A model generated the notes under the pieces. It was not told the origin of the DNA and searched no databases. It was given only the letters and a program-made list of their open reading frames with translations. A DNA stretch of 64,000 nucleotides, from positions 179,480,501-179,544,500 of the forward strand of contig CM065809.1 of the NCBI GenBank assembly GCA_033398695.1, given 5' to 3'. Below are positions 51,959 to 62,782 of this stretch, piece by piece. The position numbers were made by a program, and so were the translations under genes. Numbering within the stretch: position 1 is the first letter of the stretch; each line of letters opens with the position of its first letter. The DNA comes from Orobanche coerulescens (lineage: Eukaryota > Streptophyta > Magnoliopsida > Lamiales > Orobanchaceae).

Positions 51959-54176
51959 TGTAATATCCGCATTTTTCTTTTCCCGGTATTTTTCATTTTT
52001 CAGTGTATTTCTCATTTGTAGAGACCCTCGTGTATCTTTCAGTGTATTTCTTCAATCATCTATGGACCTGATTCTCGTAATTGTTATGCGGAACCGCCGT
52101 TTCGGGGTTGCCATGGACCCATTCTATATTTTTATGCATTTTGAGATGCTCCGTTTGATGTTTCGTTCATATTCCGGTGTTTTGGGCCGTTTATATTCCG
52201 TATCTAGCACGCGTTAATTTTTTTAGATAGCGCACGCTAGAGGTCCCTTAGTAGCGCACGCTACGTCTGCTTCGTAGCGCACGCTAGCGAGCTAACCCTG
52301 GGAGTGGCAGTACTGATTCCAGCCCTCTGGACTGGCGGATTAGCGTACGCTACGTAGTCTAGCGCACGCTAATGTCGGTGGCTAGCGTGCACTAGCGTGA
52401 CTATCCAATACTGGACAGTTTGCTACTGGACTCGATCAGGTGCCCAGGTAACGCACGCTATGGTCGATAGCGCGCGCTACCGATACACTTTTAGCGCACG
52501 CTACGTTTGGTCGATAGCGCGCGCTAACTGGATCAGGTGTGTACTGGCAGTTCACTTCTAGACTCGGCTGTTGTCCAGGTAGCGCACGCTATGGACGATA
52601 GCGTGTGCTACCGAGAGGTTATTAGCGCATGCTACGTTTCGAGTAGCGCACGCTAATGGCCAGAAATCTGGCTACTGGACTGGGACGCTAACTGTCTGGA
52701 CTGGAGTTTTGTTCCGTTAGCGCACGCTAACTTTTGAGGATTAGCGCGCGCTAACGCTCCCTAGCTATATAAACCAGGGAGTTGACCCAGATTTCTATTT
52801 TCTTTCATTCCTTCTCCTCCCCGCGACGTAAAGCTCCTCCAGGCGATTTTTGGGCGATCTTTTCCTCCGTTATTTCAGGCATCTCCTACCTTGAGTTTTT
52901 GAAGTAGATTAACAACACCTACTTGTGTTCTTCATCCTCAATCCAAGGTAAATCGCTTAGAACCCTACTTTTGGATAATTTTGGGGTTTTCGGATTTTTG
53001 TCCGATTCGTCCTGTTTTGTTGGTTAATTCATGATGAGTATGTTTAATCTTGTTGATATCATTAGTTTTCCTATGGATTCATTGTATATTTTCATGGTTT
53101 TGCGAAATCGAGAGGGTTCGGTTATGGTCCGCCCTCGTTGCTATTTTTATACGAATATACAAGAATCGTAGGCGGGTTTTCAGGTGTATTCCATTTCCGT
53201 ATTCGTTTAGAGATGGTTGTGATTGTGTTCTTCGAATCGTTAGGTTCGTAATTGACAGTTCCTAACGTTCGTCCGTGTCTTTCCTTCCGTTCGTTGCGTC
53301 GTCAATTATTCAAGGCAAGTATTTTTGGAAACCTTTATGCTTAACATGTAATAGTGATGTATTTTGTGTGTGCTTTACTCACCTCGGGAGGGTCCGACGG
53401 GGCCACAGAGGGAATCCAATAGTATAGCCCTGGATTCACGAGTTTGTTTTGCTAGTCAGCTCGGGAGGGTCCTTAGAGACCATGGAGCGGGATCAATGGT
53501 ATAGCCCTGTTCCCAAGGCGATGCATGTGCGTAATTTGTTTTATAATATGGCCAGCTCGGGAGGGTCCTTAGGGGCCACGGAGTGGGATCAATAGTATAG
53601 CCCTGTTCCCATGGCAAATCGATTGACTGTTTGTTTCCGGAAAAGACATGTCTGGTTTTGTTTTTTTAAATGAATTTGGTGCATTGTACTATGAAATGTG
53701 TAAGCGATTGGTTTGCCTTGATTTCTTGTACTAGCGTAATTGCTAACCCCTTTGGGGACCCGTTTTGGGGAAATTCTTGTTATGGATTTCAGGTTATGTT
53801 TTGCTGGACAAGCGGGCGCTGGGACAGTACGAGGATGTTGGCCAGGGTCGTTGACATGTGCATTCGAGTCTTCTTATTTCTCTTGTCTATTTCGATATGG
53901 TTGTTTCCCACATTTATAAACCTGTAGATTGTACTCGCGAGTACTTAGGCTTTTCATTTCAAACTTCGTTTTGTATTAACTCAAATTTCTATATTGTCGG
54001 TTGATGTTTATTATGCCGGTTGCTCCGGGCGTATCTTTATATGTTGTATTATTTAAAGGTGTGTCTTTGCTAACCGAGATGGTTAGTCGAGTGGTGTTTT
54101 CCTTGTTTTAGCCTGTGGGTCCCATGTAGGGGTCCACGGCGCTGTAATATACTCCGAATATCTCGGGGGTGTTACA
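51959..54176 (+). repeat. 3' LTR of Chr-1 (2218 bp)
   Basis: It aligns with the 5' LTR over its full length, with scattered substitutions and small indels, the largest in the palindrome array (for example near 52380 and 52650). It contains the same TATA block and triplicated unit. Confidence 0.95.
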
Positions 54177-54426
54177 AGTAACTTGAGTTGAAATTACTCG
54201 AAGTGTGTTATGTGAATCAAATGCACTCAAGTAAAGGTCAACTCCTCTAAGAATTTGTGGAAAAAAGTAAACGTTGAGATTCATGATCTCTCTCTCTCTA
54301 GAATTTCTCTCTGCCTTCTCTCTACATTCTTCATATTCTTCCCTTGCATTTTTGAGTTTTCCGGGAGTTATTCATCTGATTTCGCCAACCTCATTTTTCT
54401 TTCCGCCGCCTTGTGCGGCGGTCCTT

Positions 54427-54468
<42 letters not shown>

Positions 54469-54499
54469 TATAAAAAAATACAAATTGAACATCTGCCCA

Positions 54500-56874
54500 A
54501 TGGCAGACAAAAATCAGTCCGTTGGGCCGGCTCTTTTCATTAAATGCCACGCCGGTCAATGGTCTCCCTCCACCAAATCAGATTCCTGCCATTTTAATAA
54601 TACTATTTGTCCTTCACCTACCAGGAATCCCGCGGCCCACCCACCTCTGAATACCGAAGCCCAAGATAGTGGACATTTTAAAATCATCTCCTGTCCTTCC
54701 TCACCCGTGATTCCTGGTCTTCCTCATGACCATCTTCATCCCTCCTCCCCAAAACCGATTTTAGAAGCTGGTCTCTCCCTCCCCTCTTCTCCGACCTTCC
54801 AGCCGGATTTCCTCAACAAAAATTCTGGCTACAACATTAAAAATACGTCGGACACTTCTGGAAATCCGATTAAAAATCCCTCTAATCCAAATTCGAAACT
54901 GCCGACGGATGCAAACTCGGCCGATTCCATCAACCATCTTCCTGCGGAGCCGGTGCCTCGTAAAAAAGGGGGGATCTCGGTCACTCTAGATGATTTCCCC
55001 GCCCCTTGGTCTGCAGAGCTTTTTTCTTCCACTGTTCCCGAAGTGGCGACGGGCGTGGTGTTGAACACCATTGATGCGTCTCTTAATGTTCTCAAGGGTT
55101 CTCCTCTGCTTCCAGAATCCTCCGATAAGGGAAAAGCCGTCACGGGTTCCCCTCCGTCCAAAGTGGATACTTCCGCTCCTGTTCCAGTTGTTAAATCCTA
55201 TGCAGCGGCGACCTACAATGGCGCGGACCAACACGACGTATTCGGCTCGGTTGACCGGACTGGTGATGTGCCTACTGTTATTTTCTCTAAACTGAATGAG
55301 AGAAAGCTTCTGAAGCTTTTCGTCTCTCGGTAGTTGGTAAGTTTTCCTATGGAAAACCGGCAAATGAGGTAATCCGAAACAACCTCAATAATCTGGGTTA
55401 TAAACCTTGTAAAGTACAATATCTAAACCTCCGTCATGTTTTAATAACCTGTTTTAACGAGGAACAGTTTGCAAAACTACGTATGCAACGCGAAATCCCG
55501 ATTTCCGGGCTTCCGATGAGAATTTTAAAATGGACACCCGATTTTGATTTTAAAAATGAACCACCGGTGGTCCCGGTTTGGCTTAAAGCCTTTGCTCTCC
55601 CGATACAATGGTATGATATTCGGAGTCTTAAAACAATTGCTAGTGTTTTTGGGGAATTTGTTATGGCAGACGAAGCCACACTATCTAAATCTCGATTAAA
55701 CTATGCGCGTTTCTGTGTCGAAATCAATCTTGAAACACCTCCTCTTCAAAAATTCGCCATATCGTGTAATGGTAAATCTGTTGATATAAATGTTCAGTTT
55801 GAACGATTACCTAAATATTGTCATTTCTGTCATCATATTGGACATGAGGAAATGGATTGTTATATTAAAAACCATAAACTCCGGCCTAATTTTGCTGAAA
55901 AAAACAAACTTCTTGCTGATAAAATTCCAAAACAGAACCATATTCTCAAAGATACCAAAAATGTGGAAAAACCTAAAGCAGTCTGGGAACAAGTTGAACA
56001 GCGTGGATCTAAAGAAAATTCCCCCCAGAAAAAAATTACCGCATCTAAAATTGATGAAATTTTATCTCATAACTCGTTTAATGTTTTGATGGATGATGGG
56101 GAACCTCAAGTTCCTTCAACTTCTTTAAAGGATGGTACTGAACTCATTGTTTTGGATCTTATGGATAGGGCCCCGGGAACTCCCGCCTCTTCCCCACCCC
56201 CGTCTGCTAAGCTGGACATGCTTGGGAGAGATTTACTCTCCCCTGACCTTGTTCTGGCCCAGCCGGAGGTGCCCAAATTAATCTCACCCACCCTCCCCCA
56301 GAATGATGAAATTATTGTGCTAGATTCGGTTGAACCTACTGATGAACATGTTCTGCAGGACGTTTCTTTAACTACTCCCCTGGCTGACAAGCCAGACATC
56401 CCTGGGAGAGACTTACTCTCCCCGGAACTTGCACTGGCCCAGCCGGGGGGATTCCCCCCTAAACATGTCGGTAATCCCCTCCCCAAGACGGAAGGAGTGC
56501 CCAAGGGTATTTCTGAGTGTGCTCACAAGAAACCTAACGAAGTAGAGAATAGTGACTTGTCTCGGGACACTTACTCTGCTTCGTCTGATTCTTGTGGCGA
56601 CGCTGAGTCTGACTTGGGCATCCCTGACGTTGGCCCTGATATTGACTCTGATCGTGTTGCAGGGCAAGTAGAGCCGACTCTAGCCCATAAACCCCCCCGG
56701 AGTGAAAGGGATGAACAGCGGTTACGTGATATTGAATATGGGAGACAGTTGGAAAGGGAGGCCCAGGGCCTCGTTGGTCCACCCAAAGACCATGACCCGA
56801 AGGACGTCAACAACACGGAGCGCAGGAGGAGAAGCGCTAGAATCCAAAAACCCCCTACTGTTTCTAATGATTAA
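54500..56874 (+). pseudogene. L1-1 ORF1 (DUF4283 and zinc knuckle protein), one frameshift
   Basis: The start MADKNQSVGP was chosen because it follows the 5' UTR; an upstream in-frame Met at 54485 is also possible. The first 278 codons are Ser/Pro-rich. A frameshift near 55310, by the near-repeat AAGCTTCTGAAGCTTTT, is needed to continue as SVVGKFSYGKPANEVIRNNL, the start of the DUF4283 domain. The second frame carries VPVWLKAFALPIQWYD, then CHFCHHIGHEEMDC, a CCHC knuckle, and a long acidic, Pro-rich tail with repeated LGRDLLSP and PGRDLLSPE phrases. The protein is an RNA-binding chaperone of the LINE particle. It ends ...TVSND at TAA 56872-56874. Confidence 0.9.
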
Positions 56875-57679
56875 CACCCTCATTTGGAATGTTAGGGGGA
56901 TGGGTAAGAAAGATGCTAAACGGAATGTTAAAAACCTGAGTAGAGACCACCACGTGAATATTTTGGCTCTAATTGAGCCTAAAATTTCACTTGATTCGGC
57001 ATACTTTTGTAAATATCTCTGTTTCGATAAAGTGGTTGCTAATCAAAGTAACCACATTTGGGTGTTCTTTGATCACAATTTTTCTTTTCAAATCTTGAAA
57101 AACACTGCTCACTTGCTCCACATGGAAGTCAGTTCAAATGCTTCTCCTGTCCCCTATTATTTAACCATTGTATATGGAAAAAATACTAGGGTCGAAAGGA
57201 GGGCTCTTTGGGATGACCTTCTTACTGTTAGCAATAATCAGGGGCCGTGGATTGTGGGAGGCGATTTTAATATCATTTTACACTCCCATGAAAAAAAAGG
57301 TGGTGCGTCTCCTACTCCTTCGGAGATGGAAGACTTCCATGATGCTCTTTTTGACAGTAATCTTATTGACTTTGGCTTCATTGGTTCGCCGTTTACGTGG
57401 TATAGCAATTTTATTTGGCAAAGGCTCGATAGAGTTTTACACTCTCCGGCTTGGTTTGATACCTTCCCGGATTCGAGTGTAAAACACCTATCCCGCCTCC
57501 ACTCGGACCATTCGGCGATTTTATGTAGTTTTGGTAACAACAAGTTCAAACCTAAACCCTCGTTTCGTTTTCAAAATATGTGGATCAAGCATAAAGATTT
57601 TCCGGGATTGTTAGAGATTCTTGGCATCCCGATTCATTCGCGGTATGCCCAAACTTTTGAACAAACTTTCGAGAGTTAA
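56867..57679 (+). CDS. L1-1 ORF2, AP-endonuclease domain (ends at a frameshift)
   Basis: ORF2 starts at ATG 56867-56869 inside the last codons of ORF1 (ATGATTAA). The domain shows the APE set in order: NTLIWNVRGMG, ILALIEPK, VGGDFNIIL, FTWYSN, RLDRVL and LHSDHSAILCSF, which supply the catalytic Asn, Glu, Asp-Asn and Asp-His residues. The enzyme nicks target DNA to prime reverse transcription. The frame closes at 57679, and the following 700 bp (57680-58377) hold the RT N-terminal region in broken frames. Confidence 0.92.
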   Translation: MINTLIWNVRGMGKKDAKRNVKNLSRDHHVNILALIEPKISLDSAYFCKYLCFDKVVANQSNHIWVFFDHNFSFQILKNTAHLLHMEVSSNASPVPYYLTIVYGKNTRVERRALWDDLLTVSNNQGPWIVGGDFNIILHSHEKKGGASPTPSEMEDFHDALFDSNLIDFGFIGSPFTWYSNFIWQRLDRVLHSPAWFDTFPDSSVKHLSRLHSDHSAILCSFGNNKFKPKPSFRFQNMWIKHKDFPGLLEILGIPIHSRYAQTFEQTFES

Positions 57680-58377
57680 ACTTTCTTTAAAAGATTGGAA
57701 CAAAACACATTTTGGCGATATTTTCACTAAAGTTCTTGAAGCTAGGAGCTAGTGTCGGATCTTTGAGATCAAGTTTGATAATAACCCTTCCGACAACAAT
57801 CTTATTTTTTAAAAATACCAAAGCCAATCTCAATCTTACGATGGCTATGGAAGAGGACTTTTGGAAACAAAAACCAATCTTAAATGGTGCCTTGAAGGGA
57901 ACGGAACACCAAATTTTTCATGACCTTATCAAATCGAAAAGGAGCAAAGGCAAAATCTTTCAAATTATGGATGGCGGCAAATCACGGACCCGTCGATATC
58001 CAAAATTCGAGTTAATTACTTCTCTACTTTTTTAAATGTTCGATTTTACTCGGTTGATATTAAACCCGACATTATCCCCAATCTCATTAATACCGTTGAT
58101 AACCACAATTTGTGTGCCATGCCGATGTGGATGAAATTAAACAAGTCAAGTTTAGTATTGATCCAGCAGCGTGGCGGCCGGATGGTTTTAATGCCTTATT
58201 TTTTCATAAGTCTTTGGGACATTATTGCTCGATGTATGTGAGGCGGTGTGGGACTTTTCTCCGAAACCCCATGCCCAAATCCTTTTCGTACTACTATTTC
58301 TCTTATCCCAAAATGCTCTCCCCTTGCTTGGAAGGATTTTAGGCCGATAAGCCTTTGTAATACCACTTATAAAATCA
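57680..58377 (+). pseudogene. L1-1 ORF2, decayed region between endonuclease and RT
   Basis: Fragments in all three plus frames match the spacer and first RT blocks (for example VKLSLKDWNKTHFGDIF, then PIDPAAWRPDGFNALFF-like and FRPISLCNTTYKIIAKILA). At least four frame changes and stops occur. Confidence 0.8.
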
Positions 58378-60375
58378 TTGCGAAAATCCTCGCATCAGTT
58401 GGGCCGCCTTCTTCCGAAAATTCTCATTGACCCAATCGGCTTCATTAAAGGCCGCCTCATTACTGATAATATTTTAACGGCCCAAGAAGTTTGTCATGAC
58501 ATATCTACAGCTGATTCAAACGTTTTGATTAAATTAGATATGGAAAAAGCCTACGATAGGCTTAACTGGGCTTTTCTATTAAAAATTCTAAAAGCATTCG
58601 GCTTCTCGGATGCTTGGGCTGACATGATTTATCGTTGCATTTCAAATTGTTGGTTTTCGATTCTCATTAATGGGAGTCCTGTGGGCTTCTTTAAATCCGA
58701 CAGGGGCATCAGACAAGGTGACCCCCTGTCGCCTCTTCTCTTTGTGATTGCGTCCGACTATTTATCTAGACTATTGGATAAAACTTTTCTTGCCCACCCC
58801 GATATGTTTTTCAAAATCAAGAAGAAGGTTCGGATTTCACACCTTGCTTATGCTGATGATGTGTTAATCTTTACCACTGCTTCCTACAATAACCGCTCAT
58901 TCTCAAAATTGCCTAGATCACTACACCGCGAGCTCGTGACAAAAATTAATAACTCTAAAAGTTCTTTTATTTTTGCCAAGCCGAACAATTTGTTGGTTCG
59001 TATGGTGAAACAAACGACTGGATTTTCTCAAACGAGTCTCCCAACTAATTATTTGGGAGCCCCATTGTGGAAAGGGAATCAAACTTTTGACATGTATGGT
59101 GAACTTATTAAAACTACCCTGAGCTCTATTCCTTTCTATTGTCTCCAAGTCCTTAAACCCCCAAAAAATGTCATTATCTTCTTCGAACGGCTTTTTAACA
59201 AATTTCTTTGGGGTTCCAATGACAATAGAAAGAGACTTCATCAAGTAAAGCATGGCTTAGGCTCATACCCTAAGGAAGAAGGTGGTCTTGGTTGTAGGAG
59301 TCTGGGGGACATCATTAAAGCGGCTCAAATTAAACTTTGGTGGAGGTTTCGTACTTCATCTAATATTTGGACCCAATTCATGAAGGCTAAGTATTGTAAA
59401 CGTCTCCACCCCATGGTGGTTAAATCCAACCCTAATGACTCTCCTACATGGAAAAATCTTTGTGACATTCGTTCCTTAGCTGATAAATGGATTTTTTGGT
59501 ATATTGGTGATGGCGATATCTCGTTTTGGCACGACATTTGGTGTGACTTTAGCCCGCTGTCCCAATGGGCTTCTAACCCCCGGCTAAACACCGCCATTAA
59601 CCATTTTTGGACTTCACACGGGTGGGATCGATCCAAACTTCTCTCCGTCATTCCCTCGGATCTTGGGGATTATGTTATGACCTTTCCCACTCATGTAGAG
59701 TCGGGCCTTATCGCTAATAAGGCCGTCTGGAAACTTACCTCCCACGGCGGTTTTTCCTTTAAAAGTGCGTGGGAGGCTATCCGCCAACGTCATGATACTC
59801 ATCTTATTTTAAAACATTGTTGGAATCAAATTATTACCCCTACTATGTCGTTTTTCATGGTTAGACTTTTGAAAAAATGGATTCCCACTCCGGACGGCCT
59901 CAGCACGAGGGGCATTATTGCTGATAATTCTTGTTTTTGTTGTGATAGCACCGAGGACCTGCCTCATCTTTTTCTTAATGGCCCGATCGCATCTTCGGTT
60001 TGGGCCAACTTTTGTACCTTATTGGGCATCCCTCTTTTACAAACCAGTTCTATTTCTTTAGTTATGTCCCATTGGTTTAATAAAGCCTCGGGTGCTATCC
60101 ACATTTTACGCATCATTCCTATACTCATTCTGTGGTTTATTTGGTGCTCTAGGAACGACATGCGGGTCAAGAAGATTCCGTTCACGGCTCAGCGTGTGTG
60201 CGATCGAATTTGGGACTTTCTGTTCATGATTAAAGGCCACAAATGCATTCCGCCGCGGCTCGCTAGGCGCCCGGCTCTTCTTCGGATATTTTGGGTCTTC
60301 ATTTCGCCTCGCAATTTTATTAATAATTTTGCTTGTAATTGTAAAAACAAAAAAGAAAAAAATCTACATAGTTAG
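58378..60375 (+). CDS. L1-1 ORF2, reverse transcriptase and C-terminal zinc region (open 665-codon frame)
   Basis: Non-LTR RT motifs occur in order: IGFIKGRLITDNILTAQEV, LIKLDMEKAYDRLNWAFL, GIRQGDPLSPLLFVIASDYL, and the active site HLAYADDVLIFTT. The thumb follows with NNSKSSFIFAK and NYLGAPLWKGN. A Cys/His patch (CFCCDSTEDLPHLFLNGP, the zf-RVT region) lies near residue 520. This is the C-terminal part of ORF2, so its first Met is not natural. It ends at TAG 60373-60375, after which RNase H is in another frame. Confidence 0.93.
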   Translation: MRKSSHQLGRLLPKILIDPIGFIKGRLITDNILTAQEVCHDISTADSNVLIKLDMEKAYDRLNWAFLLKILKAFGFSDAWADMIYRCISNCWFSILINGSPVGFFKSDRGIRQGDPLSPLLFVIASDYLSRLLDKTFLAHPDMFFKIKKKVRISHLAYADDVLIFTTASYNNRSFSKLPRSLHRELVTKINNSKSSFIFAKPNNLLVRMVKQTTGFSQTSLPTNYLGAPLWKGNQTFDMYGELIKTTLSSIPFYCLQVLKPPKNVIIFFERLFNKFLWGSNDNRKRLHQVKHGLGSYPKEEGGLGCRSLGDIIKAAQIKLWWRFRTSSNIWTQFMKAKYCKRLHPMVVKSNPNDSPTWKNLCDIRSLADKWIFWYIGDGDISFWHDIWCDFSPLSQWASNPRLNTAINHFWTSHGWDRSKLLSVIPSDLGDYVMTFPTHVESGLIANKAVWKLTSHGGFSFKSAWEAIRQRHDTHLILKHCWNQIITPTMSFFMVRLLKKWIPTPDGLSTRGIIADNSCFCCDSTEDLPHLFLNGPIASSVWANFCTLLGIPLLQTSSISLVMSHWFNKASGAIHILRIIPILILWFIWCSRNDMRVKKIPFTAQRVCDRIWDFLFMIKGHKCIPPRLARRPALLRIFWVFISPRNFINNFACNCKNKKEKNLHS

Positions 60376-60871
60376 ATGGGTCAGCCGACTCACAGGACAA
60401 CCAAAATCAACACAGACGGGCATCAAAAGGCAACCCCGGAGTCGGTGTGGGGGATTGCTAGGAATTTTTGGGCGAACCTATCTTTGCTTTTCACGAATTT
60501 ATCGGCAACCATTCTAATAATTTTGCCGAACTTTTGCTATTTGGAGAGCTACTGACCTTTGCCACGACAGAAACATTCGTAAGGTTTGGATTGAGATGGA
60601 CTCGGCCATTGCCCTTTCTCTAGTCAACTCGCCTAACAAGGGTAATTGGCAAGTGCTAAACATCTGTCACAAAATTGCATTATTCAGGCGTGTCATGGAT
60701 ATCTCATTTTCTCACATTTATCGGGAAGGGAACACCATTGCGGACCACCTGGCTAATGAAGGTTATAAGTTCAGAAATTTTCAGCTCTATAGCCCGTCTG
60801 ATCTGCCCGGGAAGATTAATGGCTTGATTAGGCTCGATAAAAATAATTTTCCATATGTTAGGTTTAAATAA
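60376..60871 (+). pseudogene. L1-1 ORF2, C-terminal RNase H domain (frameshifted)
   Basis: The 60596-60871 frame shows IEMDSAIALSLV, then FRRVMDISFSHIYREGNTIADHLANEGY, the last two blocks of the plant LINE RNase H (RVT_3). The first blocks lie in 60376-60595 in other frames (for example HSNNFAELL). The natural stop is TAA at 60869-60871. Confidence 0.85.
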
Positions 60872-61032
60872 TCTCCTCGGCTGTTATTGTCGTTAGTAGG
60901 GGCGTGTAGAGGGGCTCGTCCTCCCTCAATCTTTTTTGGGTGTGTAGTGGGCCTCGTCCCCCCACATTTCTGGTCCTCTAAATAAATTTCGGTTTTTTTT
61001 TTTAAAAAAAAAAAAAAGTAAAGGTCAACTCC

Positions 61033-61415
61033 AATAATTTGTATATCAAAATAGTTACTGTTAAACGTGGGGCAAAAAAAACCTATTATATGTAAAATAG
61101 TATGCTCACATATTACCACTATAAATCATACATAACTATACATACCACACACACACCCCAATTGAAGTGTTCACTTTCAAAATAATATATTAAAAATTAT
61201 AATTTTCATAATAGTCCTTAAATCAATTTTTTATTATATCTAAATCCAAGTAGTAGCCTAATGGATACTTTTTTAAATGAAAAGTTAATTAAGAATTAAT
61301 GGTTTTCGAAAGAGTCATACACCACTTCAAATGCATATACAATCGCTAAAGTGAACTCTTTGAGTGAGATGGATATAAGTATTATATACATGCATTGATA
61401 ATTGAATAAATATTC
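61033..61415. other. AT-rich DNA between L1-1 and Tat-D, no gene seen
   Basis: AT-rich sequence with a short (CA)n tract at 61143-61158. It appears to be the continuation of the locus into which Chr-1 and L1-1 inserted. Nothing coding was recognised. Confidence 0.6.
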
Positions 61416-62657
61416 TGTTGTGTCAAGAATTAACACTTTCCGACCGGCGATCGCCTCGGAGGTCGGGCGACCAAGTCACTGCCGAGCGGCCGAGGCAGAC
61501 CTGCCGACCAGCGACCGGGCGGCCAAGCCTTAACCCAGCGGACAAGCTACATCGGCCATCCGAAGGTCCCAGGACCAGTCCCGGTACCGAGCGATCGACA
61601 TCAAATACGATCGCCTCTCGGTACTCAGCGACCGACTCCTGGCGACCGACAAGCGGACGACCATCCCTCGGAACCTGCCGACCGACTCCTGGCGACCGAC
61701 AAGCGGGCGATTCTCTCTCGGCATCTGCCGATCGTCCCTTGGTGACCGACCAATGCCGACCCTCAGCAACTGGCCGATGGCGACCTCTGATGACCAGCTA
61801 GAGACGACCGCCTCAGGTCGATCAACACCGATGGCCATCCAGTCGGCAAAGGCCGAGCCTCAAGACTGGCACCATGTGCAAGGGCCGAGACAAGATCCAC
61901 GAATCACGGGCCATTGGCCACAGCCTGGCAGGATCTTTCCACCAGCCGACAAGCCGCCGAAAGTTGTCAGTAGGGCCGCATGTGACTGACTCCGGACGCG
62001 TGCTGGCCCCTCATTGGACCGCCCAGCTGGCTGCCTGCTGGAGCTTTGGACTTTAGGCAGACTGCCAGCCTCTTCCTTGGACTTTAGCCCAACAGCTCGG
62101 GTGATCGCCCCATTATAATATTGGCCGGCGGACGATCGCCCCATTATTATAATGGCCGGAAGGCGATCGCCCGCTAGAGGACAGGACCCGGCTTCCCCTA
62201 TATATACATGGCTCCCAGCACTTGTCCAAGGACCGAAATTCTTCTGGACTGGACCGAGATTTTGGCTCACAAAACTCTCTGGCATTCTCGCATTTCACAA
62301 GCAAAATACACAGCACTTGGCTATCTCCGACTCTTGGCAACAGCTTTCATTCGGTCTTACTTCTCCCGGCCTCTCTCATCAGGCAGACGATCGGCGGGGA
62401 CGAAGAACACCGAGCTTCGCTCAAGAGCCGTATTAACAGAGTCTTTTTACACTCATTGTATTTAGATTTCTCTCATTAATACTTGTATCCACGAATATTT
62501 GTATTAATATCATCTCGCGAGAGCATTCAAGCCCGGGACTAACAAACCCGGCAAATCTTGTATTATTTATCTTCTCTCGGAAGTGCTCCCGCAATTATTG
62601 TTTGTTGTCCGTCTTCCAGCAGTATTAATCTTCGGATAAATATTTTGGGCAACAACA
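61416..62657 (+). repeat. 5' LTR of Tat-D (about 1242 bp)
   Basis: It starts TGTTGTGTCAAG and ends GGGCAACAACA, two bases before the primer site, so both ends have TGTTG/CAACA as in Tat-A. A TATA box (CCCTATATATACATGG) is at about 62197-62210. It is rich in CGACCGAC and CGATCG words, and a block near 61625-61720 is duplicated (CGACCGACTCCTGGCGACCG at two sites). The 3' LTR is outside the window, so the left boundary is inferred. Confidence 0.8.
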
Positions 62658-62659
62658 AT

Positions 62660-62676
62660 TGGCGCTAGAAGGAGGG
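62660..62676 (+). other. Primer binding site of Tat-D
   Basis: TGGCGCTAGAAGGAGGG is identical to the Tat-A site over 17 bases, two bases downstream of the LTR end. Confidence 0.9.
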
Positions 62677-62782
62677 CATCCAACCCTCATATTTTTATAC
62701 CTACCGTCCCGAAGAACACTCACTGTTCTGGCGTATACTTGAAGTGACACTCACCGCACTTCGTAGAAATCTTTCGTAAATC

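Larger units (their letters stand above)
44809..54176 (+). mobile_element. Chr-1: Ty3/gypsy chromovirus (Tekay/Del-like), full length, 9368 bp
   Basis: LTRs are at 44809-47046 (2238 bp) and 51959-54176 (2218 bp), running TGTAATATCCGC to GGGTGTTACA. Flanks are GGTAA (44804-44808) and AGTAA (54177-54181), a 5-bp duplication with one mismatch. An initiator-Met-type primer site is at 47052, and a polypurine tract (AGAGGGGTAGAA) ends at 51958. Gag with two zinc knuckles, protease, RT, RNase H, integrase and a C-terminal chromodomain follow in order. About five in-frame stops and two frameshifts break the polyprotein. The long LTR and chromodomain point to the Tekay (Del) clade. Confidence 0.93.
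54246..61017 (+). mobile_element. L1-1: full-length L1-type LINE, 6772 bp, with 15-bp target duplication
   Basis: The direct repeat GTAAAGGTCAACTCC occurs at 54231-54245 and 61018-61032, the length expected for target-primed reverse transcription. A poly(A) tail (61004-61017) precedes the right copy. Inside are ORF1 (54500-56874), which overlaps ORF2 (56867-60871) by 8 bases, a short 3' UTR, and a 254-bp 5' UTR. ORF1 has one frameshift and ORF2 several, so this copy is inactive. Confidence 0.95.
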
